A stretch of DNA of 64,000 bases from the NCBI RefSeq assembly GCF_000721265.1, contig NZ_JOFZ01000001.1, positions 620,001 to 684,000 of the forward strand, in the 5' to 3' direction. The notes below the pieces were generated by a model. The model had not been told where the DNA came from, did no database searches, and saw only the letters and a list, made by a program, of their open reading frames with translations. This document shows, piece by piece, positions 24,454-32,743 of this stretch. The translations under genes were made by a program, and so were the position numbers. Origin of the DNA: Streptomyces sp. NRRL F-5126. Lineage in GTDB: Bacteria; Actinomycetota; Actinomycetes; Streptomycetales; Streptomycetaceae. Every line of letters begins with the position of its first letter. The first letter of the stretch is position 1.

Positions 24454-25815
24454 TCAGGAAGGCAGGTGCCAGACCTGGTTGGTGCCGCCGGTGCAGTCCC
24501 AGATCTGCAACTGGGTGCCGGGTGTCGTGGACCAGTTGGGATCGTCGAGGCACTTGTTCGCCTGCGGGTTGTACAGTGCGCCGTTCGACTGCGGTATCCA
24601 CACCTGTGCCGCGGTGTTGTTGCAGTCGTACAGCTGCACCAGTGTGCCGTCGGCAGTGCCGCCGCCGGTGATGTCCATGCACTTGCCCAGCACGTGCAGT
24701 GTGGTGCCCGCCTGGACGAAGGTCCACTGCTGTGCGCCGGTGCCGTTGCAGGTGTAGATCTGGATCGGGTTGCCGTTCGCCGTGCTGGACGAGCGGTCGT
24801 CGAGGCACAGGCCGCCGTAGCCCGTGACCTGCTTGCCGTTGGACGGGGGCGGGGTCGAGCCGCCGCCGCCCGTCGTGTACGCGGCCACGTACCCCACACT
24901 CATCGTCCCGCCCGAGGTGGTCGACGAGCTCGGTGTGGTGCAGCCGCACGCGCCGTTCGGGAAGCCGCCGCCCATCGCCAGGTCGAAGATGATCGACAGG
25001 TTGTGGTCGAACGCCTGCTGCCACGTCGAGGCGCCGACCTGGCCCTCGCTCACACTGAAGTACTGCGTGCCGTCCAGGTAGAACGCGATCGACTCGTTGG
25101 AGGTGTTCGTGCGGTCGAGGATCATCGAGTACGTGTGGTACCCGGTCTGGCAGCCGGAGCAGCCACGCAGGCCGCTGCCGATGCCGTTGCCCTCGTTGCA
25201 GACGCCGCCCGGGTACGTGCCGCAGTGGATGGTGCCGGCGACATCGGAGAGCGCGTTGACGTCCTCCATGATGTCGATCTCGCCGTTCTCCGGCCACTGC
25301 CCGTCGCCCAGCATCCAGAAGGCCGGCCAGTAGCCGGAGCCGTTGGCGGGGCTGGGCTGCTTGATGGATGCGGTGACCTCAAGCTTGCCGCCGGCCGGGG
25401 CGCCGACGTTCGCGCTGGTGGTCCGGATGCGTCCGGAGGTCCAGCTGCTGCCGCTCTTGAGTGCGGTGATGTCCAGGTGCCCGCTGCCGTCCAGGTGGAC
25501 GTTGCCGCGGGAGTTGGTCATCGTCTCGATCTCGCCGGTACCGAAGCTCGATCCTGGTCCTGTGTCGTACTTCCAGCTCCCCGACGGGCCGCTGCCGGAG
25601 CCGCCGGAGAAGTCGTCGCTGAAGATGGTGTTCCAGCCCGAGGGCGGCGGGGGAACGGTCACGGCGTTGGCCGTGCTGGGGAAGGCGAAGAGCAGGGCCA
25701 GCAGGCCCACCGCCACCAGCGCCGTCTCACGGCGCAGGCGGGCGAGGAACGCGCACGCGTCTGCGAACGCGCCACGTCTCCCGGGTCTCTTGGCGTGCTG
25801 GGATATCGATCTCAT
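24454..25815 (-). CDS. Secreted GH16 beta-glucanase with ricin-type lectin domain
   Basis: 453 residues; ATG at 25813-25815 with GGAG upstream. The signal peptide has a long basic region and a hydrophobic core (TALVAVGLLALLFAFPSTANA) with a cleavage site near residue 51. The GH16 domain spans about 60-320 and contains the catalytic motif ENGEIDIMED (two Glu and one Asp) and GYWPAFWMLG. A short Gly/Pro linker (GGGGSTPPPS) leads to a C-terminal ricin/CBM13 trefoil with three repeats of the CLDD ... QIYTCNG ... QQW type. The enzyme should hydrolyse beta-1,3- (or 1,3-1,4-) glucans, with the lectin domain targeting the polysaccharide. It is monocistronic. Confidence 0.92.
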   Translation of the reverse strand: MRSISQHAKRPGRRGAFADACAFLARLRRETALVAVGLLALLFAFPSTANAVTVPPPPSGWNTIFSDDFSGGSGSGPSGSWKYDTGPGSSFGTGEIETMTNSRGNVHLDGSGHLDITALKSGSSWTSGRIRTTSANVGAPAGGKLEVTASIKQPSPANGSGYWPAFWMLGDGQWPENGEIDIMEDVNALSDVAGTIHCGTYPGGVCNEGNGIGSGLRGCSGCQTGYHTYSMILDRTNTSNESIAFYLDGTQYFSVSEGQVGASTWQQAFDHNLSIIFDLAMGGGFPNGACGCTTPSSSTTSGGTMSVGYVAAYTTGGGGSTPPPSNGKQVTGYGGLCLDDRSSSTANGNPIQIYTCNGTGAQQWTFVQAGTTLHVLGKCMDITGGGTADGTLVQLYDCNNTAAQVWIPQSNGALYNPQANKCLDDPNWSTTPGTQLQIWDCTGGTNQVWHLPS

Positions 25816-25978
25816 GAGCGGCTCCACTGATACGGGTGGGGTGCCGCCGCGGGGGACAGTGAGAACGACGCGTCCGACGGCGGGTGGTGCGCTGCGCGCT
25901 GCACGATGGGGAGTAAGTAGCCGCTCGTGCAGCCGAGTTGTGGTTTCCCGCCTGCGGAACGGCCGTCTGTTCGGTGGC

Positions 25979-26007
25979 AGTATGTTGGTCTGGGCCAATC
26001 GCGTCAA
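25979..26007 (-). promoter_or_regulatory. Promoter of the GH16 gene
   Basis: On the minus strand TTGACG (26007-26002), exactly 17 bases, CATACT (25984-25979): a good vegetative sigma match. It predicts a leader of about 155 bases. The 25816-26130 gap has no gene and nothing else that I can interpret. Confidence 0.6.
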
Positions 26008-26130
26008 GGAGTCGCGAGCCAACTGTCCGCCCTCATCCGGAACCCGGCGCCGGCGCTTCGGCTGCGGGTGGAACCGGCATGGCCGGGCAGCCGGGCCCCG
26101 GTGCCGTCGGTGCAACCGGAAGGGCGGGCG

Positions 26131-26889
26131 TCACCAGTCCAGGGCGTCGCCCATGGACTGCTGCCAGTACGTGGTCTTGAGCGAGTCGTCGATGTGCACG
26201 CCCTTCGCGGGCAGCGGCGGGTGCGCGCCCGTACCGACGCTCTCGTTGCCCGAGCGGCCGTGGAAGTAGACGGTCAGGGACTTCTCGGTGCGCCCGTTCG
26301 TGCCGCTGCCGTCGCCGGCGGACAGGATCGCGGCGGCGTAGCCGGACCGGCCCGGGTCGAGCGTGACGACCGCCTGGGGGATGGAGTCCTCGATGGCGGG
26401 CGGCTCGGCCTGCGCGTCGCCGAAGCGCAGCGACGGGTACGTGTAGAGGTAACAGGGCCTGTCGCCGGTGTTGGTGACCGTGATCAGCAGGTGGTTCAGC
26501 GGCCTGCGCACCGGGGACGCGACGGTCTTGGTGTTGGAGCCCTGGCAGGTGACCGCGCCCCGGTGGGACGAGGGGGGCTCGGCCGCGGTTTCGGCTGCCG
26601 GACGCGAGGCGTCGGGCGTGGCCGGGTGCGACCCGGCCCGGCGCCCTGCGGAGGAGCCCGAGGCCGCCTGGGAGGCGGACGGCGTGGCCGCGGGGGCGCC
26701 CGTGGCGGATGAGGCGGTCACGGAGGCGTCGGTCGAGGCGCCCTCGTCCTTGACGCCCGTTCCGCCGGAGCACGCGCTCAGGGACAGCGCGGCGAGCACG
26801 GCGGCCGCGGCGGCGGCGCCGAGGCGGGCTCCGGGACGGGCGCCCAGGGCACCGGAGTTGCGGATACGGGCGTTTCGGATTCCGGACAT
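26131..26889 (-). CDS. DUF4232 lipoprotein
   Basis: 252 residues. A hydrophobic N-terminus ends in the lipobox LSACSGG (Cys at about 40), so the protein should be lipidated on the outer face of the membrane. Residues 45-105 are a low-complexity Ala/Ser/Thr/Pro spacer. From about 108 to 252 is a DUF4232 domain, a beta-sandwich with CQGSNTKT and CYLYTYPSLRF carrying its conserved cysteine pair. These domains are common in streptomycete envelope proteins and have no known activity. The neighbour across the gap (27078) is a divergent membrane-anchored regulator. Confidence 0.8.
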   Translation of the reverse strand: MSGIRNARIRNSGALGARPGARLGAAAAAAVLAALSLSACSGGTGVKDEGASTDASVTASSATGAPAATPSASQAASGSSAGRRAGSHPATPDASRPAAETAAEPPSSHRGAVTCQGSNTKTVASPVRRPLNHLLITVTNTGDRPCYLYTYPSLRFGDAQAEPPAIEDSIPQAVVTLDPGRSGYAAAILSAGDGSGTNGRTEKSLTVYFHGRSGNESVGTGAHPPLPAKGVHIDDSLKTTYWQQSMGDALDW

Positions 26890-27077
26890 GCGGTCGTGCC
26901 TCTTTCGCTGTTCAGGTCAGTGCGGTGCTTTGATGGCCTGAGCTTGTGGGGTAATCCGTCCCAGCCGCCATGACCGGCGGGCAGTCGGGGACACTGGAAC
27001 GGCGAAACGTGCTCTGAGCTGGGGGGACACAGCACCCCTGGAACGCGCGAACGGGACGCTGTGCGAGGGAGGAACGG

Positions 27078-28589
27078 GTGTCAGGGGCAGCAGGGGCTGG
27101 ACGGACGGAGGAGTTCGCGACGCTGCTGCGGGAGCTCAAGGACCGCTCCGGGCTGAGTTACGGGGCCCTCGCGAAGCGGCTCCACATGAGCACGTCGACG
27201 CTGCACCGCTACTGCAGCGGCAGCGCGGTCCCGAACGAGTACGCGCCGGTGGAGCGCTTCGCGCGGGTGTGCCGGGCGACGCCGGAACAACTCGTCGAAC
27301 TGCACCGGCACTGGATCCTGGCGGACGCGGCACGCGGGCGGCGCGGCGAGCGGGCCGCACCGGCGGAGTGGGCGGCGGCGGAGGGTGCGGCGGAAGCGCC
27401 CGCCGCGCCGGACCCGGCGAACCCGGGCCCGGCGAACCCGGCCGTGGCCGCCGGAGCGGTGTCGGACACCGCGACAGCCAGCACGGACACCGCCGCGGGC
27501 GGGCCGTCGGAGCCGAATCCGGGGCAGGGGCAGGCGCAGGGGCAGGGGTCGTGGACAGGCAGCGCGCCGGTGGCGGGAGCCGGGCCCTCGGCGGACGCCG
27601 GCAGGACGGCCGGCGCCGGATCGTCCACGCACGCCGGCTCCGCCGCGTCCGCAGCGCACGGTGCGGCGCCCGCGGCCCGGCGCCGCCGCCGCCGCCGCAT
27701 GATCGCCTCAGCCGCCGTGGCCGCGGTCGCGTGTGCCGTGGTGCTCGTCGTGCGTCCGCCCTGGGACGGCGGCAGGAACGTGGCGCGGGAGCGGCCGGCG
27801 GCCGGGGCCGGCACGAACGGTGGCACCGACGGCGCCGCCGGCCCGTCCGCCACCACGTCGCCGCGTGGACGCGGCCGCACGCCGTCCCCGTCCCCCTCCG
27901 TCTCCGCCTCGCGGTCCCGCACGGGCGGCACCGGCGCCTCGGCGGGCAGCCCGCGTCGCGGCGGGGCGCCTTCGGGGGCCGGCGTAACCGGCGCCACCGC
28001 GCCGACGGTCGCCGTCCGCCCGTTCGTCTACGACCAGCCGTGCAGCCAGCACTTCCTCGTCAACAGCAAGCCCGAGCAGGTCGGGCCGCCCGCGAGCGAG
28101 CAGGACGCGCCGCGGTGGGCAGCCGCGTACGGGGCGGCGTCCTCGGGCGGGCAGGAGATCGCCATCACCGTCCAGGGGACCGGCACAGGCACCGTCGTCC
28201 TTGAGGCATTGCACGTACGCGTCCTCAGCAAGGACGCGCCGCTCGCCTGGAACGACTACGCGATGGGCGTCGGCTGCGGTGGCAACGTCGAGACCAGGTC
28301 GTTCGACGTCGACCTGGATGCCGGCAGCCCGACGGTCACCGTCAAGGGCGGCCAGAGCGACTTCCCGTACAAGGTCAGCGAGTCGCACCCGCAGGTCTTC
28401 TACGTCACCGCCCACACGAAGGCGCACGACGTGCGCTGGGAGCTCGGCCTCGACTGGTCGAGCGGCAACCGAAGTGGCACGCTGCGCATCGCCGACCACC
28501 GCGCCCCGTTCCGCACCAGCGCCGACGTCGACCGCCCCGGCTACGACTACCCGCTGGGCGGCGGCGACTGGATCAAGCGGGTGAGCTGA
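27078..28589 (+). CDS. Membrane-anchored XRE-type regulator
   Basis: 503 residues; GTG start with GGGAGG about 9 bases upstream. Residues 9-75 form an XRE helix-turn-helix (LSYGALAKRLHMSTSTLHRY). A long Ala/Pro/Gly linker leads to a basic stretch and one membrane helix at about 211-229 (MIASAAVAAVACAVVLVV). Another disordered linker is followed by an outside domain from about 310, rich in beta strands with single cysteines (QPCSQHF, GVGCGGN). The layout suggests a regulator that senses the envelope through its exported domain. Target genes are not evident, although the divergent lipoprotein also has an exported beta domain. Confidence 0.75.
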   Translation: MSGAAGAGRTEEFATLLRELKDRSGLSYGALAKRLHMSTSTLHRYCSGSAVPNEYAPVERFARVCRATPEQLVELHRHWILADAARGRRGERAAPAEWAAAEGAAEAPAAPDPANPGPANPAVAAGAVSDTATASTDTAAGGPSEPNPGQGQAQGQGSWTGSAPVAGAGPSADAGRTAGAGSSTHAGSAASAAHGAAPAARRRRRRRMIASAAVAAVACAVVLVVRPPWDGGRNVARERPAAGAGTNGGTDGAAGPSATTSPRGRGRTPSPSPSVSASRSRTGGTGASAGSPRRGGAPSGAGVTGATAPTVAVRPFVYDQPCSQHFLVNSKPEQVGPPASEQDAPRWAAAYGAASSGGQEIAITVQGTGTGTVVLEALHVRVLSKDAPLAWNDYAMGVGCGGNVETRSFDVDLDAGSPTVTVKGGQSDFPYKVSESHPQVFYVTAHTKAHDVRWELGLDWSSGNRSGTLRIADHRAPFRTSADVDRPGYDYPLGGGDWIKRVS

Positions 28590-28664
28590 CGGTCCGCGCG
28601 GTACGGGCGCCGCCCGCCGCGGGCCGATGCCGCCGGTCCGGCGAGCGTTTTGACGGTCGGTACG

Positions 28665-29357
28665 ATGACGCGCGTGACCACCCCGTACCGGCACGAGCGC
28701 GGCGCCGAGCGGCGGCCGCCCCGGGCGGCGGCCGAGGAGCGCGTCTGGTACGCGTCCTACGGGTCCAACATGCGGCGTGCGCGCTTCGAGACCTATCTCT
28801 CGGGCGGGCGTCCGTCGGGCGCCGCCCGCACCTATGCCGGGTGCCGTGATCCCCGGCCGCCGGCGGACTCCCGCCTGATGCACCTGCCGGGTGCGCTGTA
28901 CTTCGCCACGGAGAGCGACGTCTGGACGGGCGGCAGGGCGTTCTACGACCCGGACGCCCCGGGCAGCGTGCCGGCGCGCGCCTACCTGATCACCGGGGGG
29001 CAGTTCTTCGACGTCGTCGCCCAGGAGATGGACCGCGAGCCGGGCACGGGCCCCGCCATGGATCCGACGGCGCTGGCGGCCCTGCCGCCCGGGGGAAGGC
29101 TCCGGCTCGGCGGCGGGCGCTACGAGACGCTCGTGCACGCGGGCGACGTCGACGGGGTGCCCGTCCTGACGTTCACCGCGCCGTGGTCGATGGGCGACGT
29201 CGCGGCGAACCCGCCGTCCGCCGCGTACCTCGCGCACCTGGCGGGCGGGCTCGCGGAGGCCGGGGCCGGGGACGCGCGGGCGGTGGCGCGGTACCTGGCC
29301 GGGTGCCCGGGGGCCGCCGGGTACTGGGACGAGGAGGAGATCGCCCGGCTGGTGTGA
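28665..29357 (+). CDS. Gamma-glutamylcyclotransferase-like protein
   Basis: 230 residues from the ATG at 28665; a GTG at 28674 and a TTG at 28650 are alternatives, and no ribosome site decides. WYASYGSNM near residue 28 is the diagnostic N-terminal strand and turn of the gamma-glutamylcyclotransferase (BtrG/AIG2) fold. Homologues in Streptomyces are often mislabelled histone deacetylases. The fold cyclises gamma-glutamyl amines, but the actual substrate is unknown. A Glu expected for catalysis may be in the EMDREPG region; I cannot fix it. Confidence 0.7.
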   Translation: MTRVTTPYRHERGAERRPPRAAAEERVWYASYGSNMRRARFETYLSGGRPSGAARTYAGCRDPRPPADSRLMHLPGALYFATESDVWTGGRAFYDPDAPGSVPARAYLITGGQFFDVVAQEMDREPGTGPAMDPTALAALPPGGRLRLGGGRYETLVHAGDVDGVPVLTFTAPWSMGDVAANPPSAAYLAHLAGGLAEAGAGDARAVARYLAGCPGAAGYWDEEEIARLV

Positions 29358-29383
29358 CGGCGATGACGGCGCCGGGACGGGTG

Positions 29384-29413
29384 CCTGTGGATGGCCGCGG
29401 GGAGTTGTCCACA
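29384..29413. promoter_or_regulatory. Inverted repeat containing a DnaA-box sequence
   Basis: CCTGTGGA (29384-29391) is repeated inverted as TCCACAGG (29408-29415). The right arm includes TTGTCCACA (29405-29413), an exact Streptomyces DnaA-box consensus; the left arm is a weaker opposite box. It may equally be the terminator of the preceding gene. Confidence 0.35.
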
Positions 29414-29464
29414 GGCTGGGGGTGAGGCCGCCGCGGTGTCGGTGGGCTGGCGCAGAATGGAGCC

Positions 29465-31297
29465 ATGACTGAGATCACCGACTCCGCCAGTTCCCCGTCG
29501 GCCGATGTGCCCGACTGGGAGAAGCGCTTCCGGGCGCCTCGGGTCTCCCTGCCCGACTGGGCGGAGGATGCGCCCGACAACGCGTTGTTCGTCTCCAACG
29601 CGACGGGCACGTACGAGCTGTACGCGTGGGATCGCGCGACGGGTGCGCGGCGGCAGGCGACGGACCGGCCCAACGGCACGACGGACGGCGTGCTGACGCC
29701 GGACGGCGCGTGGATCTGGTGGTTCTCCGATACGGACGGGGACGAGTTCGGCGTATGGAGGCGCCAGCCCTTCGGCGGGCGGCCCGCCGGCGAGGCGGAC
29801 GAGCCCGCGGTGCCCGGGCTCGCGCCGTCGTTCCCCGCGGGGCTCGCCCTCGGGCGCGGCGGGCTCGCGGCCGTCGGCCGGTCCACCGACGAGGACGGCA
29901 CGACGATCCACGTGGTGCGGGTGGACGGCGGGGAGCCCGCCGAGATCTACCGGCACCGCGAGTCGGCGAGCGTGGGCGACCTGTCGTACGACGGCGATCT
30001 GCTGGCGATCGAGCACACCGAGCACGGGGACGCGATGCACTCGGCGCTGCGCGTGGTGCGGCTCGACGGGTCGCGTGTCGCCGAGCTCGACGACACGGAG
30101 GGCGGCACGCGCGAGCTTGGCCTTGAAGTACTCGGTTTCTCGCCGGTCGCGGGGGACAGCCGGCTGCTCGTGGGGCACCAGCGGCGCGGGCGCTGGGAGC
30201 CGATGATCTGGGATCCGCTGACGGGCGAGGAGACCGACCTCGCGGTCGAGCTCCCCGGCGACCTGGGCGCGGAGTGGTACCCGGACGGATCGGGGCTGCT
30301 GATCGAGCACAGCTTCGAGGCGCGCAGCGAGCTGTGGCGCTACGACATGGCGAAGCGCGCGCTCGTGCGGGTCGAGACGCCGGCCGGCTCGGTGTCGGGC
30401 GCGACGGCGCGGCCGGACGGGAGCGTGGAGTACCTGTGGTCGTCGGCGGCCGTGCCGCCGTCGGTGCGGTCCACCGCGGGCGGCACGATCCTCGACGCGC
30501 CGGGGTTCACGGCGCCCGGGTCGGTGCCGGTGGAGGACGCGTGGGTGGAGGGCCCCGGCGGCCGCGTCCACGCGCTCGTACAGCGCCCGTCCGGCGCGCG
30601 GGGGCCGCTGCCCACGGTGTTCGAGATCCACGGCGGCCCCACGTGGCACGACAGCGACGCGTTCGCGGCGGCGCCCGCGGCGTGGGTGGACCACGGGTTC
30701 GCGGTGGTGCGGGTCAACTACCGGGGCTCCACGGGGTACGGGCGCGAATGGACGGACGCGCTCAAGCACCGCGTCGGCCTGATCGAGCTTGAGGACATCG
30801 CGGCGGTGCGGGAGTGGGCGGTGTCGTCCGGTCTTGCCGACCCGGCCCGGCTGGTGCTGTCGGGCGGCTCCTGGGGCGGCTACCTGACGCTGCTCGGCCT
30901 CGGCACGCAGCCGGACGCATGGGCGGCCGGGCTGGCGGCGGTGCCGGTCGCCGACTACGTGACGGCGTACAACGACGAGATGGAGGCGCTGAAGGCGATG
31001 GACCGCACGCTGCTCGGCGGGACGCCGGAGGAGGTGCCCGAGCGGTTCGCGGCGTCGTCGCCGCTGACGTATGTCGACGAGGTGAGGGCGCCGGTGTACA
31101 TCTCTGCGGGGCTGAACGACCCGCGCTGCCCGATCAAGCAGGTGGAGAACTACGTGGACCGCCTGGCGGCGCGGGGCGCCGTGCACGAGGTGTACCGGTA
31201 CGAGGCGGGGCACGGATCGCTCGTGGTGGAGGAGCGCATCAAGCAGGTGCGGCTGGAGCTGGACTTCGCGCGCAGGCACGTGGCCGCGCGCGCCTGA
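29465..31297 (+). CDS. S9-family serine peptidase (prolyl oligopeptidase type)
   Basis: 610 residues, no signal peptide, ATG start. The N-terminal 360 or so residues are a beta-propeller of WD-like strands (GTYELYAWDRATG, GDEFGVWRRQPF). The C-terminal alpha/beta-hydrolase domain has the oxyanion strand FEIHGGPTW, nucleophile GGSWGGYLTL, Asp in LNDPRCPIKQ and His in EAGHGSLV. It should cleave short peptides after proline or a similar residue in the cytosol, the propeller excluding folded proteins. The length is normal for acylaminoacyl/prolyl peptidases. Confidence 0.9.
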   Translation: MTEITDSASSPSADVPDWEKRFRAPRVSLPDWAEDAPDNALFVSNATGTYELYAWDRATGARRQATDRPNGTTDGVLTPDGAWIWWFSDTDGDEFGVWRRQPFGGRPAGEADEPAVPGLAPSFPAGLALGRGGLAAVGRSTDEDGTTIHVVRVDGGEPAEIYRHRESASVGDLSYDGDLLAIEHTEHGDAMHSALRVVRLDGSRVAELDDTEGGTRELGLEVLGFSPVAGDSRLLVGHQRRGRWEPMIWDPLTGEETDLAVELPGDLGAEWYPDGSGLLIEHSFEARSELWRYDMAKRALVRVETPAGSVSGATARPDGSVEYLWSSAAVPPSVRSTAGGTILDAPGFTAPGSVPVEDAWVEGPGGRVHALVQRPSGARGPLPTVFEIHGGPTWHDSDAFAAAPAAWVDHGFAVVRVNYRGSTGYGREWTDALKHRVGLIELEDIAAVREWAVSSGLADPARLVLSGGSWGGYLTLLGLGTQPDAWAAGLAAVPVADYVTAYNDEMEALKAMDRTLLGGTPEEVPERFAASSPLTYVDEVRAPVYISAGLNDPRCPIKQVENYVDRLAARGAVHEVYRYEAGHGSLVVEERIKQVRLELDFARRHVAARA

Positions 31298-31874
31298 GCG
31301 GGCGCGCCCGCGCGCCTGTTTGCGCCGCAGGCGGCCGGGCGACGCGGCCCGGCGCGGCTCCTTCGCCCGTGCGGGGGAGCGCCGTCATACGGACGAGGCG
31401 TCAGTGCGTGCCCAGGCGCCGGGCGCGGCTGACAGCGGATCTGTGGTGCGCCGGCCGCGCTCAGGCACGTGGACGTACGCGCCTGGGCGGCGCGCCGCCG
31501 CATGGCGCGCGCCGCGCGCGTGTGTGCGCCGCGGGCGGCCCGGGCGACGCGGCCCGGGGCCCACGGTGTGTCCGCCCGGGCCGTGGGCGGTCGCCGTCAC
31601 ACGGGCGAGGCAGGAACGTGGGCACCGCGGGCGGATGCCGTCGTGCGGGCAGCGGCCACCCGCGACGGCGCGAGGCTCGGCGTCGCCGCAAGCCGGGCGG
31701 CCACCACGGGTGACGGGCGGGACGGGTGCCGGTGCCGGGTGCGAGCGTGCGCGCCGGGGACGGTGCGCGATGCGGTGCCGCGATGCGCCCAGCAGCGGTC
31801 CGCCGGGCCAGGGCTCGGCCGGGCGGCCGGATGGCCGGGCGGGCCGACGCGCAGGCACCCCGCCTGCGGCGGGG
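31298..31874. repeat. Gene-free stretch with an imperfect 90-bp duplication
   Basis: No credible gene. TGCGCCGCAGGCGGCCGGGC (31321 on) recurs as TGCGCCGCGGGCGGCCCGGG (31525 on), both followed by GACGCGGCCCGG. GCCGTCATACGGACGAGG (31381-31398) recurs as GCCGTCACACGGGCGAGG (31593-31610). The two units are about 205 bases apart. Frames across it are high-G+C artefacts. Confidence 0.5.
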
Positions 31875-32627
31875 TCAGGCGGCGGTTTCGATGCCCAGGG
31901 CCGCGTCCCTCGCGGCCTCGGCCTCTCGCCGCACCAGGCGGAACCACATGTAGAGGACGAAGCCCGCGAAGACGAACCACTCGCCCGTGTAGCCGAGGTT
32001 CTGGAACGCCTTGAGGTCGAGGCCCGTGTTGGCCGGGGCCGCGGCCGGGACGGGCGTCAGGCCGCCCGCGGCCTTGTCGGCCGTCACCCAGGCGTCGTAC
32101 ACGCCGTACGGGACGATGTTGACCAGGGACGCCGCGCTGATCATGCCGACCTCGCCGCGGGGCAGGCCGCCGCTGGTGATGGCGCCGTCGCTGTCCGCCG
32201 TCTCCGACGGCTGGAGCGAGCCGACGATGTCGACCTGCCCCGCGGGCGCGGCCGGGGCCTTCGCGCCGTGGGGCAGCCAGCCGCGCACGACCGGGAGCGC
32301 CTTGCCGCCGTCCGTGCGCAGCATGGTGAGCACGTAGGAGCCGCTCTTGCCGTCGAGCCGGCGGTCGGGCACGAGGAACTGCTCACCGTAGTGGCCGGTG
32401 ACCTTCGCCTGCCGCCCGGAGCTCTGCTGCGTGACGGGCAGGAGATCGGCCAGCGGTGCGGCCGCCTCCTTTGCCGGGTCGGGCTTGGCGTCCGCGGCGT
32501 GCTGCGCCTGGACGCGGCCCTCGAAGCGGCTCAGCTGCCAGATCCCCATGAAGACGCAGACGGGGATCGCCAGCAGAGCCAAGACATTGATTCCCCACCA
32601 GCGGGGTGTCAGCAGGAACCGGTACAC
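31875..32627 (-). CDS. SURF1-family cytochrome oxidase assembly protein
   Basis: 250 residues from the GTG at 32625-32627. The first membrane helix is at about 8-29 (TPRWWGINVLALLAIPVCVF) and the second near 215-233 (EWFVFAGFVLYMWFRLV). The loop between carries the SURF1 signatures ITGHYG-like (KVTGHYGEQFLV), VVRGWLP and NLGYTGEWF. SURF1 proteins help insert heme into aa3-type cytochrome oxidase. The W-x-L-x-R-x2 motif after helix 1 (GIWQLSRFEGR) is typical. It stands alone, reading toward the gene-free stretch. Confidence 0.9.
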   Translation of the reverse strand: MYRFLLTPRWWGINVLALLAIPVCVFMGIWQLSRFEGRVQAQHAADAKPDPAKEAAAPLADLLPVTQQSSGRQAKVTGHYGEQFLVPDRRLDGKSGSYVLTMLRTDGGKALPVVRGWLPHGAKAPAAPAGQVDIVGSLQPSETADSDGAITSGGLPRGEVGMISAASLVNIVPYGVYDAWVTADKAAGGLTPVPAAAPANTGLDLKAFQNLGYTGEWFVFAGFVLYMWFRLVRREAEAARDAALGIETAA

Positions 32628-32690
32628 ACCACCACGGTACGGAACCCGTCCGCGCCGCGAGTGCCCGGGTGGGCCCGTGGGCCGCACTCG

Positions 32691-32730
32691 TGCACCGACC
32701 TGCACCGACCTGCACCGACCTGCACCGACC
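32691..32730. repeat. Four perfect tandem copies of a decamer
   Basis: TGCACCGACC is repeated four times without change between the SURF1 gene and the end of the sigma-associated membrane gene. A partial copy, CACTCG, precedes it. This is a microsatellite-type array, not a CRISPR. It may vary in copy number between strains. Confidence 0.85.
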
Positions 32731-32743
32731 CGCGACGCGGCGG

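Noticed and set aside
29384..29415. Replication origin
   Set aside because: Only one good DnaA box and one weak one; no dnaA, dnaN or box cluster.
32691..32730. CRISPR array
   Set aside because: Ten-base units are directly adjacent with no spacers.
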